A DNA stretch of 64,000 nucleotides from Polynucleobacter sp. JS-Safj-400b-B2 (GCF_018881975.1 NZ_JACVPJ010000001.1:62001-126000); one strand, 5' to 3'; shown: positions 43,809 through 52,932, counted from the stretch's first letter. Made by a program: numbers and translations. The notes: generated by a model from the sequence alone, not told the origin.

Positions 43809-45674
43809 ATGGCCTTATTACAAATTTCTGAACCCGGCAAGTCGCTTGCGCCCCATCAACGCCGAATTGCTGTCGGTATTGATTTGGGCACTACGAATTC
43901 ATTGGTAGCAATTGTGCGCGATGCCTTGCCCAAGGTTTTACCTGATTCACAAGGCCGTGAGTTGCTTCCGTCCGTTATTCGCTATTTGCCAAATGGCAGA
44001 ACACAAGCCGGCTTTGAGGCGCTTGAGAGCGCCGTAATTGACCCAAAGAACACCATTGTTTCCGTTAAGCGTTTTATGGGTCGTGGCTTGCTAGATGTAG
44101 AGAATATTGAAAGCGCTCCCTATGACTTTGTTGATCAGCCCGGCATGCTCAAGCTGAGAACAGTTGCCGGTGATAAGAGTCCAATCGAAGTCTCCGCAGA
44201 AATCTTGGCGCGTTTACGTCAACTGGCTGAAGATTCTGTGTCTGATGACATTGTTGGCGCTGTAATTACCGTCCCCGCATACTTTGATGATGCACAACGT
44301 CAGGCAACGAAAGATGCCGCTAAGTTGGCAGGCATTGAAGTGCTACGTTTATTGAATGAGCCCACTGCTGCTGCAATTGCATATGGATTGGATAATGCCA
44401 CTGAAGGTATCTACGCAGTCTATGACTTAGGCGGCGGTACTTTTGATATCTCCATACTTCGTATGAGTCGCGGTGTCTTTGAGGTGCTTTCTACGGGTGG
44501 CGATTCTGCCTTGGGTGGCGATGACTTTGATCATCGTTTGTATTGCTGGGTGATTGAACAAGCAAAGCTTCCTCCACTATCCATTCATGATCATCGAACG
44601 CTCCTGCAGGCGTGTAAACATGCTAAAGAGTTGTTAAGTCATAATCCGCTGGCGCGAGTACATGAGACTCTTGCGGACGGCACGGTAGTGAATGTTGGAG
44701 TGAGTCAGGCGCAGTTATTTGAGATTACTCAGAATTTAGTAGCCAAGACTTTGATGGCTTGTAAAAAAGCCCTACGTGACGCCGGCCTCAAGGCTGACGA
44801 CGTTAAAGGTGTTGTCATGGTGGGTGGCTCAACTCGCATGCCTAATGTGCAACGTGCCGTTGGAGACCTCTTTGGTACTCAGCCATTAAACAATCTCAAT
44901 CCAGATCAAGTGGTTGCGCTAGGTGCAGCGATGCAGGCTGACTTATTGGCAGGTAATCAAAGCAAAGATGATGAGTGGCTCTTATTGGATGTCATTCCGT
45001 TATCGCTTGGTATTGAAACCATGGGTGGTTTGGTGGAAAAAATCATTCCGCGTAATACACCCATCCCAGTCGCTAGAGCGCAGGACTTTACAACCTTTAA
45101 GGATGGTCAGACTGCCTTGGCGATTCAGGTAGTTCAGGGTGAGCGTGAGCTTGCACAAGACTGTCGCTCATTAGGTAAGTTTGAGTTGCGTGGTATCCCG
45201 GCTATGGCTGCAGGCGCAGCACGTATTAGAGTCACTTTTCAGGTCGATGCCGATGGATTGCTCTCTGTCAGCGCCACCGAGCAAGGCTCTGGTGTAAAAG
45301 CGTCGATTGATATCAAGCCTTCTTATGGTTTAACTGATGCAGAGATTACACGCATGCTGCAAGATGGATTCTCATCTGCAAAAGAAGATTTGCTTTCTAG
45401 ATCATTGCGCGAAGAGCAGGTTAATGCGCAACGTCTACTCGATGCAGTACAAACCGCTCTCGATAGCGATCGTAATCTTCTAAATAAGGAAGAGCAGGCG
45501 GTGATCGATCAAGAAATGGCTGAATTACAAAAGATTTTGAATGAAGAAACAGACAGTGCAACAGTTCGCAAAGCCGTTGACCATGCAGCAAAAGCAACCG
45601 ATGATTTTGCGCAAAAACGCATGAATGCCAGTATTCAGAAGGCTCTGTCCGGTAAAAATGTTGCCGAGATTTAA
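43809..45674 (+). CDS. hscA: Hsp70-class chaperone HscA
   Basis: A 621-residue Hsp70 specialised for IscU: it drives cluster release. It has the ATPase signatures [13 protein letters not shown] (about 23-35), [14 protein letters not shown] and [11 protein letters not shown], a beta-sandwich peptide domain (from about 395) and a helical lid to the end. It lacks the EEVD-like or long Gly-rich tail of DnaK, as HscA does. It follows hscB by 27 bases. Confidence 0.97.
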   Translation: MALLQISEPGKSLAPHQRRIAVGIDLGTTNSLVAIVRDALPKVLPDSQGRELLPSVIRYLPNGRTQAGFEALESAVIDPKNTIVSVKRFMGRGLLDVENIESAPYDFVDQPGMLKLRTVAGDKSPIEVSAEILARLRQLAEDSVSDDIVGAVITVPAYFDDAQRQATKDAAKLAGIEVLRLLNEPTAAAIAYGLDNATEGIYAVYDLGGGTFDISILRMSRGVFEVLSTGGDSALGGDDFDHRLYCWVIEQAKLPPLSIHDHRTLLQACKHAKELLSHNPLARVHETLADGTVVNVGVSQAQLFEITQNLVAKTLMACKKALRDAGLKADDVKGVVMVGGSTRMPNVQRAVGDLFGTQPLNNLNPDQVVALGAAMQADLLAGNQSKDDEWLLLDVIPLSLGIETMGGLVEKIIPRNTPIPVARAQDFTTFKDGQTALAIQVVQGERELAQDCRSLGKFELRGIPAMAAGAARIRVTFQVDADGLLSVSATEQGSGVKASIDIKPSYGLTDAEITRMLQDGFSSAKEDLLSRSLREEQVNAQRLLDAVQTALDSDRNLLNKEEQAVIDQEMAELQKILNEETDSATVRKAVDHAAKATDDFAQKRMNASIQKALSGKNVAEI

Positions 45675-45725
45675 GAGCAGATAATTTAAAAACGAATTCA
45701 AACCATACACAAACAGAAAAGAATC

Positions 45726-46064
45726 ATGACTCAAATCGTTGTCCTACCGCATAGTGAATATTGCCCAGAAGGTGCAGTTGTTGAAGTGGCGCCAGGTACT
45801 TCGATTTGTGAGGCCTTACTTGAGAATGACATTCCGATTGAGCATGCTTGCGATATGGTGTGCGCCTGCACTACTTGCCACGTGATTGTGAAAGAGGGCT
45901 CTCAAAGCCTCAATCCTCCTGATGAAAACGAAGAAGACATGCTTGATCGCGCTTGGGGTTTGAACCCCCAATCCCGCTTGTCTTGCCAGGCGATTGTGGC
46001 AAAACAGGATTTAGTGATTGAAATCCCCAAATATTCAATCAATCATGCCAAAGAGAATCATTAA
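45726..46064 (+). CDS. fdx: ISC-type 2Fe-2S ferredoxin
   Basis: A 112-residue adrenodoxin-like ferredoxin that supplies electrons to cluster assembly on IscU. Cluster ligands are Cys42, Cys48, Cys51 (ACDMVCACTTCHV) and Cys87 (RLSCQAIV), at the same positions as E. coli Fdx, including the extra Cys46. It closes the isc operon; iscX, which follows in E. coli, is not present. Confidence 0.97.
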   Translation: MTQIVVLPHSEYCPEGAVVEVAPGTSICEALLENDIPIEHACDMVCACTTCHVIVKEGSQSLNPPDENEEDMLDRAWGLNPQSRLSCQAIVAKQDLVIEIPKYSINHAKENH

Positions 46065-46183
46065 TGCACCAAATTAATGCATTTATGCCTACAATCATGC
46101 AAACCTAATAAAGTGAGATTTCTGGTGGGGCTAAGATGAAGTTGTTGTTCATTCTTTAGGTAGTACCTCCAAAAAAATCTTTT

Positions 46184-46210
46184 AAGCCATCCTTCGGGGT
46201 GGCTTTTCTT
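46184..46210 (+). terminator. terminator after the isc operon
   Basis: AAGCCATCC and GGGTGGCTT pair around TTCG, a stable tetraloop, followed by TTCTTTT. It ends transcription about 120 bases after the fdx stop and about 100 bases before the yeiH-like gene. Confidence 0.85.
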
Positions 46211-46304
46211 TTGGGGCTTATGTTTTTCCGTCCCCAATAAACATTGCTGTTTATACTGTCCGGCTCGAGTATTCCTGCGAGTTGATTGTCTTAATGCGCC
46301 CCAA
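46211..46304 (+). promoter_or_regulatory. leader of the yeiH-like gene with competing TTGGGG/CCCCAA pairings
   Basis: TTGGGG (46211-46216) can pair with CCCCAA at 46232-46237 or with another CCCCAA at 46299-46304, four bases before the start codon. A TATACT box (46252-46257) may be a -10. There is no clear SD. Whether the pairings matter is unknown. Confidence 0.3.
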
Positions 46305-46307
46305 ATA

Positions 46308-47378
46308 ATGTCATTTATTAAAAATATCCCAGGAATATTATTCGCAACGATAGTTGCTTTGGTAGCTATAGAAATGTCTAGTAGGTACCCTTCATTGGGG
46401 AAAAATGGCTTAAGCATTCTTACTCTAGCCATTTTGATTGGCATTGCGATTGGCAACATGCCAATTTATAAATTTTTGATTTCTTATTGCGGTTCTGGGA
46501 TCAACTTTTCCAAGCAAAAAGTGCTGCGCTTAGGGATTATTTTGCATGGTTTCAGGCTAACATTCCAAGATATTGGCGATGTCGGTATTGGCGGCATTGT
46601 GATTGATGCGGTCATGCTGATATCTACATTTATCTTGGCGGTATATCTAGGTATGAGATATTTCAAACTAGACCGAGATACTTCAGTTTTAATTGGTGCG
46701 GGCAGTTCAATTTGTGGTGCGGCGGCAATCTTAGCGACTCAACCTATTCTGAAGGCGAGCAATGAACGTGTTGCCGTTGCTATCTCTACTATCGTGATTT
46801 TTGGAACTGTTGCGATTTTTATTTATCCAATTATCCATTCTTATGCCTTGCTTCATTACGTCGAGTATTGCAGTCCAGAAAAATTTGGTATCTATATTGG
46901 CTCGACTATTCATGAAGTTGCTCAAGTGGTCGCAACTGCAGACGCGATTAGTGATGATGTTACTAATACCGCTGTGATTGCTAAAATGGTGCGCGTCATG
47001 ATGTTAGCGCCATTTTTAATTGGTGTTTCAGTCTTAGTATCCCTGTCAGAAAAGGCAGACAAAACCTCTGCGAACCGAAATGCGACTAGTGGCGGTATAA
47101 GAAAGTCTATCGGTAAATTTTTTCCAGTATTTGCAGTCTTATTTTTGATTGCTATTGGAATTAATTCAACAGGCTACATTAGCCAGCCTGTTCGTACTGG
47201 CCTTGTCTATCTAGATAATTTTTTATTAGCCTTAGCTATGGGTGCCCTTGGGTTGACTACCCATATTTCTGCTATAGCCAAAGCAGGAACAGGACCATTG
47301 AAGCTGGCGGCTATTCTATTTCTGTGGCTTGTGCTTGGTGGGGTTGTGATCAATATTGCTGTGGGTCAGTTCGTCTAA
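46308..47378 (+). CDS. YeiH-family putative sulfate/anion exporter
   Basis: A 356-residue membrane protein of the YeiH (Cons_hypoth698, PSE) family with about ten hydrophobic segments. Family marks are LRLGIILHGFRLTFQDIG (about 74-91), GAGSSICGAAAI (about 130-141) and GSTIHEVAQVVA. Members are linked with sulfur metabolism, and some have been proposed to export sulfate or related oxyanions. It lies next to the cys genes, converging with cysN, and after the isc operon, which fits a sulfur role, but the substrate is not shown. Confidence 0.85.
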   Translation: MSFIKNIPGILFATIVALVAIEMSSRYPSLGKNGLSILTLAILIGIAIGNMPIYKFLISYCGSGINFSKQKVLRLGIILHGFRLTFQDIGDVGIGGIVIDAVMLISTFILAVYLGMRYFKLDRDTSVLIGAGSSICGAAAILATQPILKASNERVAVAISTIVIFGTVAIFIYPIIHSYALLHYVEYCSPEKFGIYIGSTIHEVAQVVATADAISDDVTNTAVIAKMVRVMMLAPFLIGVSVLVSLSEKADKTSANRNATSGGIRKSIGKFFPVFAVLFLIAIGINSTGYISQPVRTGLVYLDNFLLALAMGALGLTTHISAIAKAGTGPLKLAAILFLWLVLGGVVINIAVGQFV

Positions 47379-47387
47379 ATCCATCGA

Positions 47388-48731
47388 CTACTTCGCTACT
47401 GCCTCACGAATCATGCCTGCAGCGACCGTATGATTGGTGGCTTCATCGATCAAGATAAAGGCTCCAGTGCGCTGAGATTGATCAAACAAGTCAGCAACGA
47501 TTGGCTTTTGCAAGATGAAATCAACCCGACCGATTTCATTGGTGGATAGGGCACGTACATCACTTGCTTGAGACAATGTTTGTACATCCAGTACTTGTTG
47601 AATGCTCTTCACTTTCGCGCCAACAGTGTTGGTGGTGTGACGCAAGGCATATTTACGACTCAATGAGAGTGGTTCACTATCTAGCCAGCATAGATCTACA
47701 GAAAGTTGCTTGCTTAGTACTGGAGGGCGACTATCTTCAGCGCTAATAAATAAAGAGCCGCGTGAGATGTCAATATCCTCAGATAGTTGGATGGCAACAG
47801 CTTGCCCAGTTTGCGCCGACTCAACAGCATTATTGCCATTGGTTTGCTTGTTACTGGAGCGATTGCCCAGATAAATCTCAGCAACCGTTGCCTCAGAGCC
47901 ACCTGGCAATACTTTAATCTTTTGTCCCTTGCGAATGCTTCCCGACTCAATTTCTCCAAGGTAGCCGCGAAAGTCATCAGAAGCGCTGCCATCTTGGCGG
48001 GCCACGTATTGAACAGGAAAGCGCAGTGACAGTTTTTCAGACTCAGGGCTAGTATCTAAACTTTCTAGCCATTCAAGCAGGGTAGGGCCTTTGTACCAAG
48101 GGGTATTTTTACTTGCAGTAACTACGTTAGCACCAAGCAATGCAGAGATTGGAATCAAAGTTGGCTTAGGTAGACCAATCTTCTGGGTGAGATCTTCAAT
48201 GGAAGTCTTGATGGTATTAAATACTTTTTCATCAAACTCATATAGATCCATCTTATTAACGGCAAACACTACATGACGCAAGCCTAATAAATGCACAATA
48301 GCGGCATGACGTTTCGTTTGCGCTAGCAAGGTTGCGGGAGTGGTGTTGAGATCAACGCGGGTTGCATCCACTAAGATCACTGCCACATCCGATTGAGAGG
48401 CGCCAGTCACCAAGTTGCGGGTGTACTGCTCATGACCCGGGGCATCAGCTACGATGAACTTGCGTTTTGGGGTAGAGAAGTAGCGATAAGCCACATCAAT
48501 GGTGATGCCTTGCTCACGCTCAGCCTCTAGCCCGTCGGTAAGGAGGGCCAAGTCGACGCCTGCATCAGAGGAGGTAACTCGAGCGTGCTTAGTCTTTGAG
48601 AGGGACTCTAATTGATCTACCAAAATAGATTTTGTGTCATAGAGCAAGCGCCCAATTAAAGTACTCTTGCCATCATCTACGCTACCAGCGGTAATGAAGC
48701 GAACGACGTTTTGATTTTGATTGGTAGTCAT
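47388..48731 (-). CDS. cysN: sulfate adenylyltransferase subunit 1 (GTPase)
   Basis: A 447-residue EF-Tu-like GTPase whose hydrolysis drives adenylation of sulfate by CysD. The G motifs are GSVDDGKST (about 16-24), DAPGHEQYTRN (about 95) and NKMD (about 158), with RFPVQYV beginning domain 2. It ends without a CysC (APS kinase) domain, in contrast with the CysNC fusions of many proteobacteria. Its start codon touches the stop of cysD (48731), so the subunits are made together. Confidence 0.96.
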   Translation of the reverse strand: MTTNQNQNVVRFITAGSVDDGKSTLIGRLLYDTKSILVDQLESLSKTKHARVTSSDAGVDLALLTDGLEAEREQGITIDVAYRYFSTPKRKFIVADAPGHEQYTRNLVTGASQSDVAVILVDATRVDLNTTPATLLAQTKRHAAIVHLLGLRHVVFAVNKMDLYEFDEKVFNTIKTSIEDLTQKIGLPKPTLIPISALLGANVVTASKNTPWYKGPTLLEWLESLDTSPESEKLSLRFPVQYVARQDGSASDDFRGYLGEIESGSIRKGQKIKVLPGGSEATVAEIYLGNRSSNKQTNGNNAVESAQTGQAVAIQLSEDIDISRGSLFISAEDSRPPVLSKQLSVDLCWLDSEPLSLSRKYALRHTTNTVGAKVKSIQQVLDVQTLSQASDVRALSTNEIGRVDFILQKPIVADLFDQSQRTGAFILIDEATNHTVAAGMIREAVAK

Positions 48732-49654
48732 CAGAAGTAACCTTCTTTCTTACGGCGCTCCATAGAGGCTTCATTAGTTTGATCGTCCATGCGAGTGGCG
48801 CCACGTTCAGTAATCTCAGAAATAGCGGTTTCAGCAATGATCTCTAGTGGAGTTGATGCAGTGCTAAGTACTGGGCAGGTACAGCTGATATCGCCTACAG
48901 TGCGGAAACGTACGCTCAGGACCTCGCTAATATCATCAGCCGCTTTTGGCGTAACGTTAGTTACTGGAACCAATAAATTATTTTTCTTTACCACTTCGCG
49001 TTGGTGTGTGTAGTAAATGCTTGGGAGTTCTAGTTTCTCGCGAGCAATGTATTGCCAAATATCGAGCTCCGTCCAGTTCGAGATTGGGAATACACGCATA
49101 TTTTCGCCTTTGGCAATACGTGCGTTGTAGAGCTTCCAGAGCTCAGGGCGCTGAGCTTTAGGGTCCCATTGCCCAAATTCATCACGGAAAGAGAAGATGC
49201 GCTCCTTAGCACGTGCTTTTTCTTCGTCACGACGGGCGCCCCCCATGAGGGCATCGAATTCATGCTCAGCAATCGCCTCGAGCAAAGTCACAGCTTGAGC
49301 AGCATTGCGCGAATCCGTTTCCTTACGCAAACGTACAGTGCCTTTTTTAATGGAGTCTTCAACGTGACCCACAATCAGCTTCACGCCGGTCTTTTCCACT
49401 ACAGCATCACGATAGGCGATCACTTCTGGATAGTTATGACCGGTATCAATATGCAAAATAGGGAAAGGTAATTTCACTGGACGATCGCCAAACTGGAAAG
49501 CCTTACGCGCTAAGTGAAACATCACGATGGAGTCTTTGCCGCCGGAGAACAGCATGGCTGGGTTGGAGCACTGTGCTACTACTTCGCGGATGATGTAGAT
49601 CGATTCAGCTTCAAGCCAATCGAGGTGATCATCAAGCAATTTTTGTTCTGACAT
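48731..49654 (-). CDS. cysD: sulfate adenylyltransferase subunit 2
   Basis: A 307-residue PP-loop ATP pyrophosphatase that forms adenosine 5'-phosphosulfate from ATP and sulfate. The PP-loop is FSGGKDSIVM (about 36-45); HIDTGHNYPEV and GGARRDEEKARAKERIFS are also characteristic. It sits between cysH and cysN in a five-gene sulfate-assimilation run. Confidence 0.97.
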   Translation of the reverse strand: MSEQKLLDDHLDWLEAESIYIIREVVAQCSNPAMLFSGGKDSIVMFHLARKAFQFGDRPVKLPFPILHIDTGHNYPEVIAYRDAVVEKTGVKLIVGHVEDSIKKGTVRLRKETDSRNAAQAVTLLEAIAEHEFDALMGGARRDEEKARAKERIFSFRDEFGQWDPKAQRPELWKLYNARIAKGENMRVFPISNWTELDIWQYIAREKLELPSIYYTHQREVVKKNNLLVPVTNVTPKAADDISEVLSVRFRTVGDISCTCPVLSTASTPLEIIAETAISEITERGATRMDDQTNEASMERRKKEGYF

Positions 49655-49689
49655 TCTGTAAGTTATTTCTACTAAGTTTTTACAATTGT

Positions 49690-50418
49690 TTATTTATTGA
49701 CGTGCAAGCCACATTCTTTGCTATCGCTTTGAAGCCACCACCAGCGACCAGCACGGATATCTTCACCCTTTTTCACCTGACGGGTGCAGGGCTCGCAGCC
49801 AATGCTGGGGTAGCCCTTGAGATGTAATGGATGAATAGGAACATTTTCTTGTTTGATGTAAGCCCAAATATCCGATTCACTCCAATCAAGCAAAGGATTG
49901 AACTTTGCGATGCCTCGTGCATCATCGAGTTCTTCAAAATTAAGCTCAGTACGAGTGGTAGATTGCTCACGTCGCTGGCCGGTAATCCAGGCATCGGCGC
50001 CAAGAAGTGCAGCATTGAGTGGTTTAATCTTGCGCGCTCCACAACAAGCTTTTTTAGGCTCTTCACCATCGTAAAAACCATTCATGCCATATTGATCAAT
50101 AAAGACTTGAACATCACTATCTTGTGGATAAACTTTTTCAATGGATACGCCGTAATGATCTTCAGTAGTTTTGACCATATCTACGGTTTCTTGATGCAGG
50201 CGACCCGTAGCCAAAGTAAATAGCTTGATATTCGCTTTTGCCTTGTTGATGGCATCAGTTACCACCATATCTTCCGCTGCTAAGCTAGTTGCAAAGCGAA
50301 TATCTGAAAAACGCCCTGAAATATCTATTAAGCGTTGCTTCAGGATGGCAGATTTCTCAGCAAGCTCTGTGGCGGAAAGGGTGCTTGGCGGAATCGACCA
50401 AAATTCTGGAGCAATCAT
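49690..50418 (-). CDS. cysH: adenylyl-sulfate reductase, assimilatory APS type
   Basis: A 242-residue PP-loop reductase. It carries the paired cysteines CCGARK (about 123) and the CEPC pair (YPSIGCEPCTRQ, about 207), the four ligands of a 4Fe-4S cluster that mark APS reductases; PAPS reductases such as E. coli CysH lack them. The C-terminal catalytic Cys is in KECGLH. It therefore takes APS straight to sulfite, which explains why no APS kinase is present. Its ATG overlaps the stop of the upstream transporter gene (ATGA). Confidence 0.95.
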   Translation of the reverse strand: MIAPEFWSIPPSTLSATELAEKSAILKQRLIDISGRFSDIRFATSLAAEDMVVTDAINKAKANIKLFTLATGRLHQETVDMVKTTEDHYGVSIEKVYPQDSDVQVFIDQYGMNGFYDGEEPKKACCGARKIKPLNAALLGADAWITGQRREQSTTRTELNFEELDDARGIAKFNPLLDWSESDIWAYIKQENVPIHPLHLKGYPSIGCEPCTRQVKKGEDIRAGRWWWLQSDSKECGLHVNK

Positions 50419-51209
50419 GAGGTAACTAATTTAATTCCGACTAAAAATAAGGTTGCCGCAAGAGTGGTCCTAGTTGCACGTTCTGATAAGGTGCTGGATA
50501 ACTTGGCGCCGAGCCAAATTGCAGGTACTGAACCTAGTAAAAGACCGAATAACAAGTCAAAGTGCACGTTACCAAGCCACCAGTGACCCACACCAGCCAG
50601 AGCTGTAAGTGGTACTGCATAGGCTATATCGGTACCAGCAACTTGGGCAGGCTTAAGGTATGGATACAGAACCAAAATAAGCGTTGCACCAATTGCACCC
50701 GCCCCGATTGATGAAACAGTTACAAGTACACCAATCACAGCACCAACAGTAATGGTCGCGATTTTTAAATTGGTGCCGCTAGGTAAAAAGTTGGGGTTGT
50801 CTTGCACCCATTTCAAAATCTTAGCCCTAAACAAAAGTGATGCCGCTGTTAGCAAGACAGAAATGCCAATCGAAATGCTAATCAAATGATTAAAGTCCTT
50901 TGAAACTGGACCAACATACTTGAGAACAAGAATGGAGAATATTGCAGTGGTAAGGCTACCAATACAAAGAAGGCGAACAATATCCCAGCGAACATTGCCA
51001 TGAAGTCTGTGAGCAGCAGTACCAAAGCCTTTAGTGATGGCGGCAAAAGCTAAATCAGTTCCAACTGCAGTAGTTGGTGCTACGCCAAAGATGATTGTGA
51101 GCAAAGGGGTCATTAATGAGCCACCACCAACGCCGGTCATGCCTACAAGTAGACCAACCAGTGCACCAGAAATGATAAATTGCGAAGAGTCTATAAAAAA
51201 TTGGATCAC
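50415..51209 (-). CDS. TSUP (TauE/SafE) family sulfur-anion transporter
   Basis: A 264-residue membrane protein with about eight segments in two repeated halves. GLLVGMTGVGGGSLMTPLL (about 19-37) and the second-half VSSIGAGAIGATLIL are the family signature; PAQVAGTDIAYAVPL is also typical. It starts with GTG (51207-51209) after GGGG-AAG. Translation is coupled to cysH, so it likely moves sulfate, sulfite or a related anion; family members are known both as exporters and importers and direction cannot be read from sequence. Confidence 0.88.
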   Translation of the reverse strand: MIQFFIDSSQFIISGALVGLLVGMTGVGGGSLMTPLLTIIFGVAPTTAVGTDLAFAAITKGFGTAAHRLHGNVRWDIVRLLCIGSLTTAIFSILVLKYVGPVSKDFNHLISISIGISVLLTAASLLFRAKILKWVQDNPNFLPSGTNLKIATITVGAVIGVLVTVSSIGAGAIGATLILVLYPYLKPAQVAGTDIAYAVPLTALAGVGHWWLGNVHFDLLFGLLLGSVPAIWLGAKLSSTLSERATRTTLAATLFLVGIKLVTS

Positions 51210-51227
51210 GATATTTGCTTCCCCTGC

Positions 51228-51392
51228 TTAAGCAAATGATTGCTCGAATTCTTCGAGCTTGATTGTGTTCATGAGAAACAAAATTTGACGCTGAAAGCTT
51301 TTACGTTCTTCAACCTGATCATGGGGTAAGCGATCATGCTGACGCAGTAAATTGGTGATAACTGGATTGAAGTGCTCTCTGACTGGTGACAT
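51228..51392 (-). CDS. 54-residue small protein at the head of the cys operon
   Basis: An uninterrupted reading frame of 54 residues (begins MSPVREHFNPVITNLL, ends KLEEFEQSFA), ATG at 51390-51392 with AAGGA seven bases upstream, stop 18 bases before the TSUP start codon. It is charged and probably helical, with no Cys, signal or membrane segment. Position in the sulfate-assimilation run and spacing support a real gene; I do not recognise the family. It is too short to be listed by usual length cut-offs. Confidence 0.7.
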   Translation of the reverse strand: MSPVREHFNPVITNLLRQHDRLPHDQVEERKSFQRQILFLMNTIKLEEFEQSFA

Positions 51393-51399
51393 TGCAATT

Positions 51400-51436
51400 C
51401 CTTGGTAAATAGCTCGTTAAGGAGAATTTACCAAGG
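51400..51436 (-). promoter_or_regulatory. mRNA hairpin covering the small-protein ribosome binding site
   Basis: CCTTGGTAAA (51400-51409) and TTTACCAAGG (51427-51436) are exact 10-base inverted arms with a 17-base loop. On the transcript the 3' arm contains the AAGG of the Shine-Dalgarno for the small gene starting at 51392, so the fold would mask it. Confidence 0.55.
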
Positions 51437-51440
51437 CATC

Positions 51441-51489
51441 TATATATCCACAAGGAATATATAGCGATATCTAAATGACTTTTAGATAT
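51441..51489 (-). promoter_or_regulatory. palindromic operator/promoter region of the cys operon
   Basis: Two inverted repeats: ATATCTAAA/TTTAGATAT with a five-base spacer (51467-51475 and 51481-51489), containing ATC-N11-GAT in the LysR-type pattern, and TATATATCC/GGAATATATA (51441-51463), which could also supply -10 bases. They lie between the fpr stop and the hairpin. CysB- or Cbl-like control is a reasonable guess. Confidence 0.5.
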
Positions 51490-51504
51490 ATAGGGATAAA
51501 CCGA

Positions 51505-52281
51505 TTACTTCTCTACGAAAGCACGTTCAAAGACGTAGTCACCCAATTGACCAAGGCTTGGCGAGACTTTGAAGCCTTTGGCATCGAGCATTTCAGAGGT
51601 TTCTTTGAGCATGGATGGGCTGCCGCAAATCATGGCGCGATCGACTGCTGGATCGAGTGGTGGCAAGCCAATATCTTTGAAAAGTTGACCTGTTTCAATT
51701 GCAGTAGTGAGGCGTCCAGTGTGCTTAAATGCTTCGCGTGTCACTGTTGGGTAATAGATGAGTTTTTCGCGAATGAGTTCGCCCAAGTATTCATCTTGAG
51801 TGAGTTCATTTTTAATGTAGTTCTCATAAGCTAACTCGCTTACTAAACGCACGCCATGAATGAGAACAACTTTTTCAAACTTCTCATAGGTTTCTGGATC
51901 GCGGATGATGCTCATGAATGGAGCAAGGCCGGTACCAGTACTAAACAGGTAGAGATGCTTGCCTGGATTTAAATCATCTAGTACTAATGTGCCTACAGAC
52001 TTCTCGCTGACAAGAATCGGATCGCCGACTTGAATCTTCTGTAAACGTGAAGTCAAAGGACCGTCTTGAACTTTAATACTCAGGAACTCAAGATGCTCTT
52101 CATAGTTCGGGCTAGCAACGCTATAAGCGCGCACCAATGGTTTACCTTCAACCTCAAGCCCGATCATCAAGAAGTGGCCACTGCGAAAGCGCAAGCCCTT
52201 ATTGCGGGTGGTAGTAAAGCTGAAAAGAGTGTCATTCCAGTGGTGAACTGACAAAACGGTTTCGGTGTTGTATGCGGCCAT
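51505..52281 (-). CDS. fpr: ferredoxin--NADP(+) reductase
   Basis: A 258-residue flavoprotein that exchanges electrons between NADPH and ferredoxin or flavodoxin. The FAD-binding motif is RAYSVASP (about 55-62), the NADP-binding part has FSTGTGLAPFMSIIRDP (about 107-123) and CGSPSM (about 217), and it ends in FVEK as in Fpr, a tail important for FAD/NADP stacking. It is upstream of the cys operon on the same strand and could feed electrons to sulfite reductase or the ISC ferredoxin. Confidence 0.95.
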   Translation of the reverse strand: MAAYNTETVLSVHHWNDTLFSFTTTRNKGLRFRSGHFLMIGLEVEGKPLVRAYSVASPNYEEHLEFLSIKVQDGPLTSRLQKIQVGDPILVSEKSVGTLVLDDLNPGKHLYLFSTGTGLAPFMSIIRDPETYEKFEKVVLIHGVRLVSELAYENYIKNELTQDEYLGELIREKLIYYPTVTREAFKHTGRLTTAIETGQLFKDIGLPPLDPAVDRAMICGSPSMLKETSEMLDAKGFKVSPSLGQLGDYVFERAFVEK

Positions 52282-52375
52282 AAATGCGTATTAATTAGGT
52301 GATAGCAAAACGATAATTATCCCATTCTTGGGGGTCTAAATAGGGGCTAATCCCCCAAAAAATAGGACTCTGTAG

Positions 52376-52387
52376 TGATATAGATCA
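52376..52387. promoter_or_regulatory. FNR/Anr-like half-sites between fpr and dsbB
   Basis: TGAT-ATAG-ATCA matches the core of the FNR consensus TTGAT-N4-ATCAA but lacks both outer bases. It lies about 95 bases from the fpr start and 63 bases before dsbB. Confidence 0.3.
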
Positions 52388-52449
52388 GACTTTTAGTAAT
52401 AAGGCGGTGGTTTATGGTGGATTCTGAACCCATTGGCTATCATCTATAG

Positions 52450-52932
52450 ATGAAAAGAACTCAGTACCTCTTCCTATCAACCCTCAGTCTGAGTTTGGTG
52501 ATTTTTGCCGTAATCTTGCAGCAGACTGGCTACCAAGGTGTGAGCTTCTTGCCTTGTCCTTTATGTATTTTGCAAAGGGTTGGCTATCTTGGCATCGCTA
52601 TTTCCTGTTTGTTGGCTGCTGGTCTTGCACCATTGAGAAGGTTATTTCATGGCTTGGCGCTGTTGGCTGCTGGATATGGAGTTGCGGTGGCCGGGCACCA
52701 TGTTTGGCTTTTATTTCATCCAAGTGAATCTTGTGGAATAGATCCTTTGGAGACTTGGATTAATCAGTTTCAGTTAGCGAATTATCTTCCCTGGCTATTC
52801 AAAGCAGATGGATTGTGTTCTGCAAAGCTCCCAGCCATTTTGGGTCTGCAAGTTCCGGAGTGGTCCTTGTTATGGTTTTCGGCTCTCTGCTTGATATTGC
52901 TAATTACCTTTTTTAGAAAATCTAAGTCCTAA
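52450..52932 (+). CDS. dsbB: disulfide bond formation protein DsbB
   Basis: A 160-residue inner-membrane quinone reductase that reoxidises DsbA. It has four hydrophobic segments and both redox Cys pairs: Cys36-x2-Cys39 (LPCPLCILQR) in the first periplasmic loop and Cys95 with Cys123 in the second. The first motif and the Arg two residues after it (quinone contact) agree with DsbB. It is divergent from fpr and followed after 107 bases by cysK. Confidence 0.93.
   Translation: MKRTQYLFLSTLSLSLVIFAVILQQTGYQGVSFLPCPLCILQRVGYLGIAISCLLAAGLAPLRRLFHGLALLAAGYGVAVAGHHVWLLFHPSESCGIDPLETWINQFQLANYLPWLFKADGLCSAKLPAILGLQVPEWSLLWFSALCLILLITFFRKSKS

Noticed and set aside
52328-52358. TTGGGGG/CCCCCAA inverted repeat as a terminator between fpr and dsbB
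   Set aside because: It is followed by A, not T, on the plus strand, and on the minus strand it lies upstream of fpr, so it does not end any gene.
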